A stretch of 64,000 nt of DNA, taken from NCBI GenBank assembly GCA_017303355.1, contig JAFLCU010000017.1, positions 1 to 64,000 on the forward strand. Direction: 5' to 3'. Positions 34,837-41,951 of the stretch are shown one piece after another. The stretch comes from Caulobacterales bacterium. GTDB taxonomy: Bacteria > Pseudomonadota > Alphaproteobacteria > Caulobacterales > Aquidulcibacteraceae. Both the position numbers and the translations under genes were made by a program. Position 1 is the stretch's first letter. Each line of letters starts with the position of its first letter. Below the pieces are notes generated by a model, which did not search any database, was not told the DNA's origin, and worked only from the letters and a program-made list of their open reading frames with translations.

Positions 34837-35045
34837 CTCCACCGCCCCGTCAGCTCCATGCGTCGTTGCACGGCGCAGCGGACATTGGTGCGTGCGCTTG
34901 CGAATATGTCGTGGCTGAGCGCTTCGCCGTGGGCGGCCAATAGGCTGATCTCGGCGCGCGCCCAGGCGGCGCGTTCGGCGAGCGGCTCATCCATCGCCAT
35001 CACCAAAGCGGCCGCGGCGATGCCCAAAGCTTGCGCGGTGTTCAT
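34833..35045 (-). CDS. Small hypothetical protein
   Basis: A 70-residue helical protein starting MNTAQALGIAAAALVMAM, either a weak membrane helix or a hydrophobic helix, followed by an amphipathic region with one cysteine (NVRCAVQRRM). GGAGG lies 7-11 bases before ATG 35,045, supporting this start over a longer frame. The stop overlaps the HNH gene's stop. Unknown function. Confidence 0.6.
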   Translation of the reverse strand: MNTAQALGIAAAALVMAMDEPLAERAAWARAEISLLAAHGEALSHDIFASARTNVRCAVQRRMELTGRWS

Positions 35046-35145
35046 GTCCCTGCCTCCGCGGCGAGCTGGCTCTAGCTCGCGCGGGCAGGGGTATGCAGCG
35101 CCCGCGTTGCACGCGTTCGACGCTGCTGAAACAAAGCTGAAATGT

Positions 35146-35313
35146 TTAGTTGATGGCGTTCGAGACTTCGGTCGCGAACATTTCATAAATCTCGTTGAGC
35201 GGATCGCTCATGGCGGTGAGGCCGGCGATCAAACCGATGCCGATGAGGGCGGCGATCAGGCCATATTCGATCGCGGTCGTGCCGCGTTCGTCGCGCAGGA
35301 AGAGCTTGATCAT
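35146..35313 (-). CDS. Flp-type IVb pilin
   Basis: A 55-residue prepilin. FLRDERGTTAIEYGLIAALIGIGLI is the classic Flp segment: a short basic leader, the prepilin peptidase site after Gly, Glu at the fifth mature position and Tyr next to it, then the assembly helix. It would be exported and polymerised by a Tad secretion system. None of the tad/cpa genes is in this window. ATG 35,313 is preceded by GGAG and overlaps the stop of the mutT-like gene (ATGA), so translation is coupled to that gene. Confidence 0.9.
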   Translation of the reverse strand: MIKLFLRDERGTTAIEYGLIAALIGIGLIAGLTAMSDPLNEIYEMFATEVSNAIN

Positions 35314-35750
35314 GCCGCGCTCCGTTCGATCAATCGATCCACCAGCACGACATCGGCCGGCGGCATTTGATGAGCGCGCAGCTCGTGTGCATGCACCCAT
35401 TTCGCGGCCTGCGCCGAATTGGGCTCAAGCTTCAGCTCGCCGTTCCAGCGTGTGACCACGTAGAGCGGCATCAAAAGGTGGAAGTCCGTGTACGCGTGCG
35501 AAGCGAACGCGAACGGATCGAGAGCGTCAGGCTCGACGGTCAAATCCAGTTCCTCCTTCAGCTCCCGCACGAGCGCGTGCTCGGGCGCTTCCCCCGCCTC
35601 GACTTTGCCGCCGGGAAACTCCCAGAGGCCGCCGAGCGCTTTGTGATGCGGGCGCTGCGTAATGAGAATGCGGCCCGCGGAATCGATCAGCGCGGCCGCC
35701 GTCACCAAAAGAAGACGCCGCGTTGAAGAGGAACCATCGCCGATTTGCAT
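35310..35750 (-). CDS. mutT: MutT-like Nudix hydrolase (8-oxo-dGTP diphosphatase)
   Basis: A 146-residue Nudix enzyme that should cleanse oxidised nucleotides. The Nudix box is complete (GGKVEAGEAPEHALVRELKEEL), preceded by LGGLWEFPGGK, as in MutT. The N-terminal LLLVTAAALIDSAGRILITQRP fits too. In alphaproteobacteria mutT usually follows argJ; here argJ is about 5 kb away, and the gene is instead coupled to an Flp pilin gene. No ribosome site stands out before ATG 35,750. Confidence 0.9.
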   Translation of the reverse strand: MQIGDGSSSTRRLLLVTAAALIDSAGRILITQRPHHKALGGLWEFPGGKVEAGEAPEHALVRELKEELDLTVEPDALDPFAFASHAYTDFHLLMPLYVVTRWNGELKLEPNSAQAAKWVHAHELRAHQMPPADVVLVDRLIERSAA

Positions 35751-35836
35751 GAATAAGCCGTGTGAAGGAATGGTTGAGCGGCGTTAGCCACACCATCCTT
35801 TCCCGCGTGTTTACCAAGCCTGCAAGCCCTGATCCT

Positions 35837-37882
35837 TCAACATTCGGACGGCGTGAGTTCGAAATCGACGCGCTCCGTTTCGCCGAGATAGCAGCGCAAA
35901 TTGCGCAGGCTGGCGGCCAACGAGATATGGGCGATATACCTGATATCGTCGTGATCGAGCAGCGCTGCATTCGAGATCGCCGTCCACGGATAGATCACAA
36001 GCAGGTTGGGACGCGGATCGTCGAATTTCCAGCGCAGCGCGAAGGCGTCCGTCGCGCCGAAGCGGACGGCGGAGGTCGCGCTCAGCGAGTTATTCCATTC
36101 GTCGATCATCATGCTGGATCGCCACCCGTCATCGCGCCCGCGGTCGGCGATCTCGCGATATTTGATCGTCCGCGCGAGTCCTGCGTCATTGGCGGCCGTC
36201 AGCGTATAGACGTTGATTTGGCTACGGCCGGAAATCGGCGCGGCGGGGTCAAGCGTGAGCGAAGGCGCGGCCGTGCCGGACGCCCTCGGTTCGGCGCCGC
36301 CCACCCAGCGGCGGTCGAGCAGACCCCAAGCCGAGCCTGATGAACGCAAGCGCGCAACGCGCAGAAACACGCCGCGCGTTTCGACACGTTCCTGATAAGC
36401 GATCACCAATTCGCCGTTAAGCGGATCGACAGCCGCCGCGATCGGTCCGGCGCTTCGCACTGTAAAGCCCGGCACGGAAATGTCGCGATAGGAGCCGCGC
36501 GGCAGTTCGAAGCGCATTGAATCACCGCTGCCGGTCGTGCGCACCGTGGCGATACGAATGCTTCCGCGCTCGCGATCCCAGGCTACGATATGCACCGGCG
36601 TCGAACCGTCGGCGAGGCGCGCCGAGGCGACGATTGTCTGATCCATACGCTCGCCGAAATCGGTAAGTATGAAGCGGCGCGCGCCGACGCCCGTGTCCGT
36701 CATGGCGTAGAGCGCGAGAAGGCCTAGACGGTTTTGTGTATGGGCGAGGCCCAGCAGATTTCCGACGCCGGTCGCGGATGGATTGGATGGCGCGCGCGCG
36801 CCGCCGGCGGTGATGGCGCGCGGGGTCGACATCTCGCCGCTTGGCAGCAGCACCGATGCATAATAGCGACCGGTTGGATCGGCGGACATGTCCGCGGAGG
36901 TCCACGTCGCCGGGTCGGTGGCGAGGCGCGGATAGACCACGACAAGACGGTCGCCCACCGAGGCGAGAGCGGGCGCGCCCGATGTGCGATCGGGGATGAG
37001 CGATGGCCAAGCGCCTTCGACCCCATAGCCGTCATTGATGTCGGCGCGCACAATTCCGCTGTCGATACTCCCATTTCGATTCCAATCGACGCCCGTGAGA
37101 TTGGCGCCGCGCGTCTCCAGCGTGAAATAATTGGGCGCTCTCTCGAGGAATTCGAGTTGCGCGCGCGAGTAGGGCAAAGTTTCCGAGAGACGCGTTTCGT
37201 TGAGGGGCGTACGCAAGAACGCGCCTTGACTGAATTGGATGGCGTCCGGCGAGCCGTTGAAATTGTACGAGTAGGTGTAGTTCATGAGGCTTGGCCATAA
37301 CGGGCTCGGCCGTCCCCCCGTCTGATTGGGCGGCGCGTGACCCATGCCAATCTGGTGGCCGATTTCATGCGCGACGGCCTGCCAAGGCGGGCCGGAGGCC
37401 GCCCATTCCGCGCTTAAAGTCTGGCCTCCCGCGCCTTCCGCCGTTTCCAGAATATAAGTGCGCGCGATTCCGCGCCATTCCGGCCGAAGGTAGCGCTCCG
37501 CCAATCCAGGCGTATCATAGCGCACGCCCCAATCCTCGCGGGGCATTTCGGGCGCATAGATAACCGTCATGGCGATGCCGTAGGTGCCATCGGGATTTTC
37601 TATCGGCAGGTCGTCGTAGAAGCGTCTCACGCGCTCCATCAAAGTGCGTGTCGCCGCTTCGGAAATGCCGCCACGGCGAATGACGTAGATGATGAGATCG
37701 CGCCGGCCGACACGGACCATGTCTGGCGTCAGCGCGCCGCGCCCACGCCGCTCCCATTCATCCGGTATGCCGTCGCGATCGTAATCGACAGAACTCGCCG
37801 GGTAGGCCGCGGCAGTCGCGCCGGGATCGACAACCAAAAGAGCCGCAAACAGAAAGAAGGCGGCGACGCGTTTCCCGAGCAT
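35837..37882 (-). CDS. Secreted metzincin-type zinc metalloprotease with beta-propeller-like C-terminus
   Basis: A 681-residue exported protein (signal peptide ending near ATAAAYP). Early in the mature part a calcium-loop motif DYDRDGIPDEWE (about residues 33-44) occurs. The catalytic domain carries the extended zinc signature HEIGHQIGMGH (172-182, HEXXHXXGXXH) and a Met-turn candidate SLMNY (198-202), which define a metzincin. The remaining about 400 residues look like repeated beta-strands with GLLALYAMTDTG, PVHIVAWDRERG, ELVIAYQERVE patterns, suggestive of a propeller. GGAGAGAAG precedes the ATG. It is a lone gene; the substrate is unknown. Confidence 0.85.
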   Translation of the reverse strand: MLGKRVAAFFLFAALLVVDPGATAAAYPASSVDYDRDGIPDEWERRGRGALTPDMVRVGRRDLIIYVIRRGGISEAATRTLMERVRRFYDDLPIENPDGTYGIAMTVIYAPEMPREDWGVRYDTPGLAERYLRPEWRGIARTYILETAEGAGGQTLSAEWAASGPPWQAVAHEIGHQIGMGHAPPNQTGGRPSPLWPSLMNYTYSYNFNGSPDAIQFSQGAFLRTPLNETRLSETLPYSRAQLEFLERAPNYFTLETRGANLTGVDWNRNGSIDSGIVRADINDGYGVEGAWPSLIPDRTSGAPALASVGDRLVVVYPRLATDPATWTSADMSADPTGRYYASVLLPSGEMSTPRAITAGGARAPSNPSATGVGNLLGLAHTQNRLGLLALYAMTDTGVGARRFILTDFGERMDQTIVASARLADGSTPVHIVAWDRERGSIRIATVRTTGSGDSMRFELPRGSYRDISVPGFTVRSAGPIAAAVDPLNGELVIAYQERVETRGVFLRVARLRSSGSAWGLLDRRWVGGAEPRASGTAAPSLTLDPAAPISGRSQINVYTLTAANDAGLARTIKYREIADRGRDDGWRSSMMIDEWNNSLSATSAVRFGATDAFALRWKFDDPRPNLLVIYPWTAISNAALLDHDDIRYIAHISLAASLRNLRCYLGETERVDFELTPSEC

Positions 37883-38017
37883 GGCTTCTCTCCCCGCTGG
37901 GTGAGATCGATGAGCCAGCTTAGACGAGCGTCGAGAAAGGGAAAGCTTTATCGCAATAGCGAACAGGGCGATTTTCGCAATCCTGGGCGCTGCGGCGTCG
38001 AGATGGAAGGGCGGCGC

Positions 38018-38626
38018 CTACGCTGTGGGCAAACCTTCCTCGCGCAAGCTTTGCTGCACCGCCGGCCGCGCTTTCACGCGCTGGAAATAGGCCGTGAGTT
38101 TCGGAAAGCCCGAAAGATCGAGGCTGAATTTGCTGGCCCAGACGAACATCACGAAGGCGTACGCATCCGCGATCGAAAAGGCGTCGCCCGCGAGATAAGG
38201 TTGATCGCCCAATTTACCTTCGAGCAGTTTGAAGCGGCCGAGGATCAGCTTGATTTGCGCTTCGCGCGCTTCTGGCGCCGGGTTGCGGAAGAGCGGGCTG
38301 AAGCTCTTGTGCAATTCCGTGGCGATGAAATTCAACGTCTCCAGCAGCCGCCAGCGCGCCATGCCTTCGCTTGGCGCAAGCCCCGAGCCTGGCGCTTGCG
38401 CGGCGATGTATTGCAGCAGCACCGCGTTTTCCGTCAGCACCTCGCCGCTCTCGAGTTCGAGCGTCGGCACCGCGCCTTGCGGGTTGACGCTGTAGAAATC
38501 GCGGCCGTCCTCGGTGCGGCGCTCGGCGCCGAAGGCGACCTTGTTGAGCTTTACATCTAGCCCGGCTTCACGAATGGCGATGTGCGGCGCGAGCGAACAC
38601 GCGCCCGGAAGATAATAAAGCTGCAT
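38018..38626 (-). CDS. Glutathione S-transferase (beta-class-like)
   Basis: A 202-residue GST. The N-terminus QLYYLPGACSLAPHIAIREAGLDV is the beta/GstA type, with Cys (PGACS) as the probable glutathione-interacting residue. NPQGAVPTLELESGEVLTENAVLLQYIA carries the cis-Pro and the Glu/Asn contacts, and FSIADAYAFVMF is the helix-capping motif of the C-terminal domain. GGAG is 7 bases before ATG 38,626, preferred over the ATG two codons upstream. The 135-base gap downstream is unremarkable. Confidence 0.92.
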   Translation of the reverse strand: MQLYYLPGACSLAPHIAIREAGLDVKLNKVAFGAERRTEDGRDFYSVNPQGAVPTLELESGEVLTENAVLLQYIAAQAPGSGLAPSEGMARWRLLETLNFIATELHKSFSPLFRNPAPEAREAQIKLILGRFKLLEGKLGDQPYLAGDAFSIADAYAFVMFVWASKFSLDLSGFPKLTAYFQRVKARPAVQQSLREEGLPTA

Positions 38627-38711
38627 CGGCAATCTCCTGACGCCACCGACTTACGCCGCTCGTTGCGCAGGGCAAGTGTCAGCGATGTGCCTGGCGTGGG
38701 TGTTCACACGA

Positions 38712-38810
38712 ATATGGACGGCCGACGCCCCCGCCGGCATTTTCCGCCAACTCAATCGCCCAAGATTAGCTCGCGTCGCCCATGCTGGCGAAGGCGCCGG
38801 CGGTCCATAT
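38712..38810. repeat. Inverted-repeat element, family B copy 3
   Basis: A 99-base element; the ends 38,712-38,740 and 38,782-38,810 match as inverted copies at 24 of 29 positions. Both outer edges read ATATGGAC. It fills much of the 254-base gap between the GST and the SNase-like gene. Confidence 0.72.
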
Positions 38811-38880
38811 GATGTCGCGGCCCTTCGGAGGCTTCTTGTTTGCGGGTTTTGCTCGTAGCCTGATGCGCGAGGGAGAGGCT

Positions 38881-39822
38881 ATGAACATCTTGGCGCCGGA
38901 CATCCTTCCGTTCGCACTGCTTGCAGCCGCCCTAGTGCTCTTCTGGGTAAGCACTCGACAATTCGCGTGGCAGGTTAGGGCGCTGTTCTGGGTTGGCGCG
39001 GCTGCGCTGTTGGTCGCGGCGACCATGCGCGGAATGGATTTCGCCAGATCGCGCGACTCATTCTCGGTCGCGCTCAGCGCGCTGGGCTCCGATATCGTTC
39101 AACGTGGCTTCGCTCCAAATTGGCAGACGGTCGCCCACTCGCTTCCATCCATGCTTGCGCTCTTTGTCTTGCTGACCGGCGTTTTGGCGCTGATCACGCT
39201 TATCGCACTCAGCCCCGGAGATTTGCTTGAGCGCGTTGCACGCCCGCTTGTGGTTGGATTGTTCGGGGCAATAGCGGGGGCTCTATTGTCGCTCACCGCG
39301 CTGACGTTAGGTTTTGGCGGCTATCTTAAGCCGCGCGCATATATCTTTCTTGGGGATCAAATTGAGCCGGTGGACGGTGACACGTTCAAGATCGGCGATA
39401 TCGCGCTTCGCTTGGAAGGAATTGATGCTCTGGAATCGGATCAAGTGTGTGTGGGAGGGAGGGTCGATTGCGGCGTCGCGGCAACGGAGCGCGTAGTCCA
39501 ATTGCTGCGGGGTGCGGTCGTCATCTGCATGCGCGCCGACCAGAACGAAGCAGCGTTGGCGATGCCGCCGGAGGAATCGTTTGGTCGCCCACTCGTCACT
39601 TGCACCGCCCAGACAGCTGAAGGGCGCGACGATGTTGGCGCGCGCATGATCGAAGAGGGCTTCGCGGTGGCGTATATACCGCCTCGTGACCACCTTCCTG
39701 ATGTGCATGCGTACGCAGACGGATGCTCGACGCTTCCGCGAGACTGGCGCCGCATGAGTGCAGAGGAGAGATCGACGTTTCCAACCTCAACCGCCTGCCG
39801 GAGTGCCGCCGCCGCGCTGTAA
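38881..39822 (+). CDS. Membrane-anchored thermonuclease-like protein
   Basis: A 313-residue protein with about four N-terminal membrane helices (about residues 1-150), followed by a staphylococcal-nuclease-like domain. The domain has VDGDTFKIGDIALRLEGIDALES, matching DGDT, the Arg of RLxGID and the Asp/Glu pair of ID-x-x-E, and later FGRPL, matching the catalytic Arg region. Thus the key residues appear present, but the canonical proline of IDAPE is Leu. The catalytic domain would lie outside or inside the membrane depending on helix count. ATG 38,881 follows GGGAGAGG; family B copy 3 lies 70 bases upstream. Confidence 0.83.
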   Translation: MNILAPDILPFALLAAALVLFWVSTRQFAWQVRALFWVGAAALLVAATMRGMDFARSRDSFSVALSALGSDIVQRGFAPNWQTVAHSLPSMLALFVLLTGVLALITLIALSPGDLLERVARPLVVGLFGAIAGALLSLTALTLGFGGYLKPRAYIFLGDQIEPVDGDTFKIGDIALRLEGIDALESDQVCVGGRVDCGVAATERVVQLLRGAVVICMRADQNEAALAMPPEESFGRPLVTCTAQTAEGRDDVGARMIEEGFAVAYIPPRDHLPDVHAYADGCSTLPRDWRRMSAEERSTFPTSTACRSAAAAL

Positions 39823-39987
39823 AGCTCCGCCGCCAGTTCCCAGTTCGACGCGCTGGACGCAAGTGGCGCCCGCACCCTTCCTCGCGTGTGGGGTGGGTGT
39901 CGATGTGTGACCGCGGGCACATCGGCTGACCTTGGGTCTAGGTAGGTTGGCTTATCGAAGCGCTGCCGCTTCGGAGGAGCAAAGCCA

Positions 39988-40080
39988 ATGACCAAGTTTT
40001 ACGCCCTGATCGCCGCCTGCGCCGTGTTCGCTCCGATGGCCTTCGCCACGCTGAGCCAAGCAGCGCTTATCGTCGCCTGA
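39988..40080 (+). CDS. 30-residue hydrophobic peptide, copy 1 of 2
   Basis: A tiny gene, MTKFYALIAACAVFAPMAFA and a ten-residue tail. The basic start, hydrophobic core and A-x-A-like FATLSQA motif look like a signal peptide or a single membrane helix. GGAGGAG lies at 39,973-39,979, 8 bases before the ATG, a near-ideal ribosome site. A 6-base hairpin GAAGCG-CTGC-CGCTTC (39,957-39,972) directly precedes it. The near-identical copy at 40,118, with many third-position changes, argues strongly for selection on the protein. Function unknown; a membrane-active, regulatory or toxin-like peptide is possible. Confidence 0.75.
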   Translation: MTKFYALIAACAVFAPMAFATLSQAALIVA

Positions 40081-40117
40081 TCGGCCCCACGCAAACCCTG
40101 AATTCGAGAGCAAACCG

Positions 40118-40210
40118 ATGACCAAGTTTTATGCCCTGATCGCTGCCTGCGCTGTGTTCGCACCAATGGCGATGGCCACGCTCAATCAAGCCGCTCAAAT
40201 CGTCGCGTAA
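40118..40210 (+). CDS. 30-residue hydrophobic peptide, copy 2 of 2
   Basis: A tandem duplicate of the gene at 39,988. The products are identical for the first 18 residues and match at 26 of all 30; most base changes are at third codon positions, so protein sequence is conserved. The ribosome site is weaker (GAGAG). The two share a terminator 21 bases after this stop, so they form a bicistronic unit. Function unknown. Confidence 0.75.
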   Translation: MTKFYALIAACAVFAPMAMATLNQAAQIVA

Positions 40211-40230
40211 CGCGCCCGATCAACCGGCTG

Positions 40231-40275
40231 AAAAAGCCCGCGAAGGATGCTCCCCCTTCGCGGGCTTTTTGTTGC
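40231..40275 (+). terminator. Strong Rho-independent terminator after the tandem peptides
   Basis: A perfect 16-base stem (40,231-40,246 with 40,255-40,270): AAAAAGCCCGCGAAGG, 8-base loop, then the reverse complement ending in CTTTTTGTT. Among the strongest terminators in the window. Confidence 0.92.
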
Positions 40276-40310
40276 TTGCAACCTATTCAAACTCCGCGAA
40301 TGGTCGCCGC

Positions 40311-40550
40311 ATGGACGACGAATTGACTGACGATGATCGCTGGCGCTTACAGATGGAGGCGCGGATGTTTGCGTTGCATCGCGGTCTCTTCGCGTTGGTT
40401 TCGCTATCCGGACAACGAGATGCGCTCGTTGCGGAATTAGCTCGAACAATTGAACAGGGCCGAGAGACAGGTTCGGGGAGCGTGTTCGAGGCGTTTATTC
40501 TTGAAGAGCTTGAAGGCCTTCGAGGCGAACTCGAAGAACTTCAGCCCTAG
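40311..40550 (+). CDS. Small acidic hypothetical protein
   Basis: A 79-residue acidic, helical, probably coiled-coil protein (MDDELTDDDRWRLQMEARMF at the start, EELEGLRGELEEL near the end). No family recognised. It begins 36 bases after the terminator that ends the tandem peptide unit, without a clear ribosome site. The stop overlaps that of argJ on the other strand by 4 bases. Coding is moderately likely. Confidence 0.55.
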   Translation: MDDELTDDDRWRLQMEARMFALHRGLFALVSLSGQRDALVAELARTIEQGRETGSGSVFEAFILEELEGLRGELEELQP

Positions 40551-41779
40551 CTCCGATAGTCCCCGTTGATCTCGACGTAGCGTTTCGTCAAATCGCACGT
40601 GTACATTCGCGCACGGCCTGAGCCGGGGCCTACCGTGACCGTGATCTCTAGTTCTTCGCGCTTCATGTAGGCGCTCATGGCGGCTTCGTCGTATTCGGCG
40701 CTGACCATGCCGTCGCGCGCCGCGTAAAGTTCACCGAAGCGCACGGCGATCATTTCCTTGCGCACCGGCTGATCGGCGCGGCCGATGGCCATGACGATGC
40801 GGCCCCAATTGGCGTCTTCGCCGGCGATGGCGGTTTTCACCAGCGGGCTTTCGCAAATGGTGCGGGCGATGATCTTGGCGCTCGCGTCGCTTTGCGCGCC
40901 TTCGACATTCACGGCCACGAGCTTGGTCGCGCCCTCGCCGTCGCGCACGATTTGGATGGCGAGATCGCGCAGCACGTCCGAGAGCGCTTGGCGGAAGCCG
41001 GCGAGGCGATCGTCCTTGGCGTCGACGATCGGCGGCACTTTGGCTTGGCCGGTGGCGTAGAGCAGCACGCAATCGTTGGTGGAGCGGTCGCCGTCGACGG
41101 TGATGGAATTGAAGCTGGTTTCGGTTTCTTGGCGCAACAGCGTTTTCAGGATCGGCGCGGAGAGGGCGGCGTCGGTGAAGACGAAGGCCAGCATCGTCGC
41201 CATGTTCGGCGCGATCATGCCGGAGCCCTTGGCGATGCCGGCGATGTTCACTTGAACGCCGTCGATCTCGCAGGTGGCGCCCGCGCCTTTCGCGAAGGTG
41301 TCGGTCGTCATGATCGCCGCGGCGGCTTTGGGCCATTCCACCGGCGCCATCTCAAGCGAGGGCAGCAGCTTCGCGATCTTTGAATCGTCCAGCACGACGC
41401 CGATCACGCCGGTCGATGCGGCCATGATTTCGCGTGCGGGAATGTCGAGCTTTTCGCCGGCGGCTTCGAGCGCGCGCTTGCACGCGGCGTCGCCTGCGGG
41501 GCCAGTGAAGGAATTGGCGCAGCCGGCATTCACCAGCAGCGCGCGCGAGCCGCCGCGCGTGGCCGCGAGCGCTTGCTTGCACCAATCCGTCGGCGCCGAG
41601 CCCACGGCGTTGGTGGTGAACACGCCCGCCGCACGCGTGCCGGGCGGCATGCGCATCAGCAGCACATCAGGGCGCTCGTGCTTGTAAAAACCCGCGCGAC
41701 CGATCGCGGCTTCTAGGCCGGCGATTGGAGGGAGCGTCGGGAATGAAGCGGGCGCCAGCGGGCTGATCGGATGTGTCAT
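40547..41779 (-). CDS. argJ: Bifunctional ornithine acetyltransferase / N-acetylglutamate synthase
   Basis: ArgJ of 410 residues, acting in the cyclic arginine pathway: it moves acetyl from N-acetylornithine to glutamate and may also use acetyl-CoA. The precursor self-cleaves before Thr195 in APNMATMLAF. Other landmarks are AGVFTTNAVGSAP, LVNAGCANSFTG, MAASTGVIGVVLD and the C-terminal CDLTKRYVEINGDYRS. The start ATG 41,779 gives a normal N-terminus. In many alphaproteobacteria the order is parvulin - argJ - mutT; here the parvulin-like lipoprotein gene lies directly upstream. Confidence 0.96.
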   Translation of the reverse strand: MTHPISPLAPASFPTLPPIAGLEAAIGRAGFYKHERPDVLLMRMPPGTRAAGVFTTNAVGSAPTDWCKQALAATRGGSRALLVNAGCANSFTGPAGDAACKRALEAAGEKLDIPAREIMAASTGVIGVVLDDSKIAKLLPSLEMAPVEWPKAAAAIMTTDTFAKGAGATCEIDGVQVNIAGIAKGSGMIAPNMATMLAFVFTDAALSAPILKTLLRQETETSFNSITVDGDRSTNDCVLLYATGQAKVPPIVDAKDDRLAGFRQALSDVLRDLAIQIVRDGEGATKLVAVNVEGAQSDASAKIIARTICESPLVKTAIAGEDANWGRIVMAIGRADQPVRKEMIAVRFGELYAARDGMVSAEYDEAAMSAYMKREELEITVTVGPGSGRARMYTCDLTKRYVEINGDYRS

Positions 41780-41854
41780 GTGCGCCCTTCAATCCGACGT
41801 GCGCGCAAAGAACAAACGTTTTTTCCTTAAACGTTCCCGTGGCGCTTGCGGGCT

Positions 41855-41900
41855 GGAGCGCGCGGCTCCGCCGCGCATGCGTCGCGGAGCGACGCGCTCC
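41855..41900. repeat. GC-rich palindromic repeat, family A copy 4
   Basis: GGAGCGCGCGGCTCCGCCGC, a GCATGC centre, then GCGGAGCGACGCGCTCC: outer arms GGAGCGCG and CGCGCTCC, and each half is itself a palindrome. It lies in the gap between argJ and the parvulin-like gene and is nearly the reverse complement of copy 3. Confidence 0.65.
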
Positions 41901-41951
41901 CGATCTTAGGTTGCCGAGCGCCGGTCCGGAATGAGGCGCGCGCTCTGCCCC

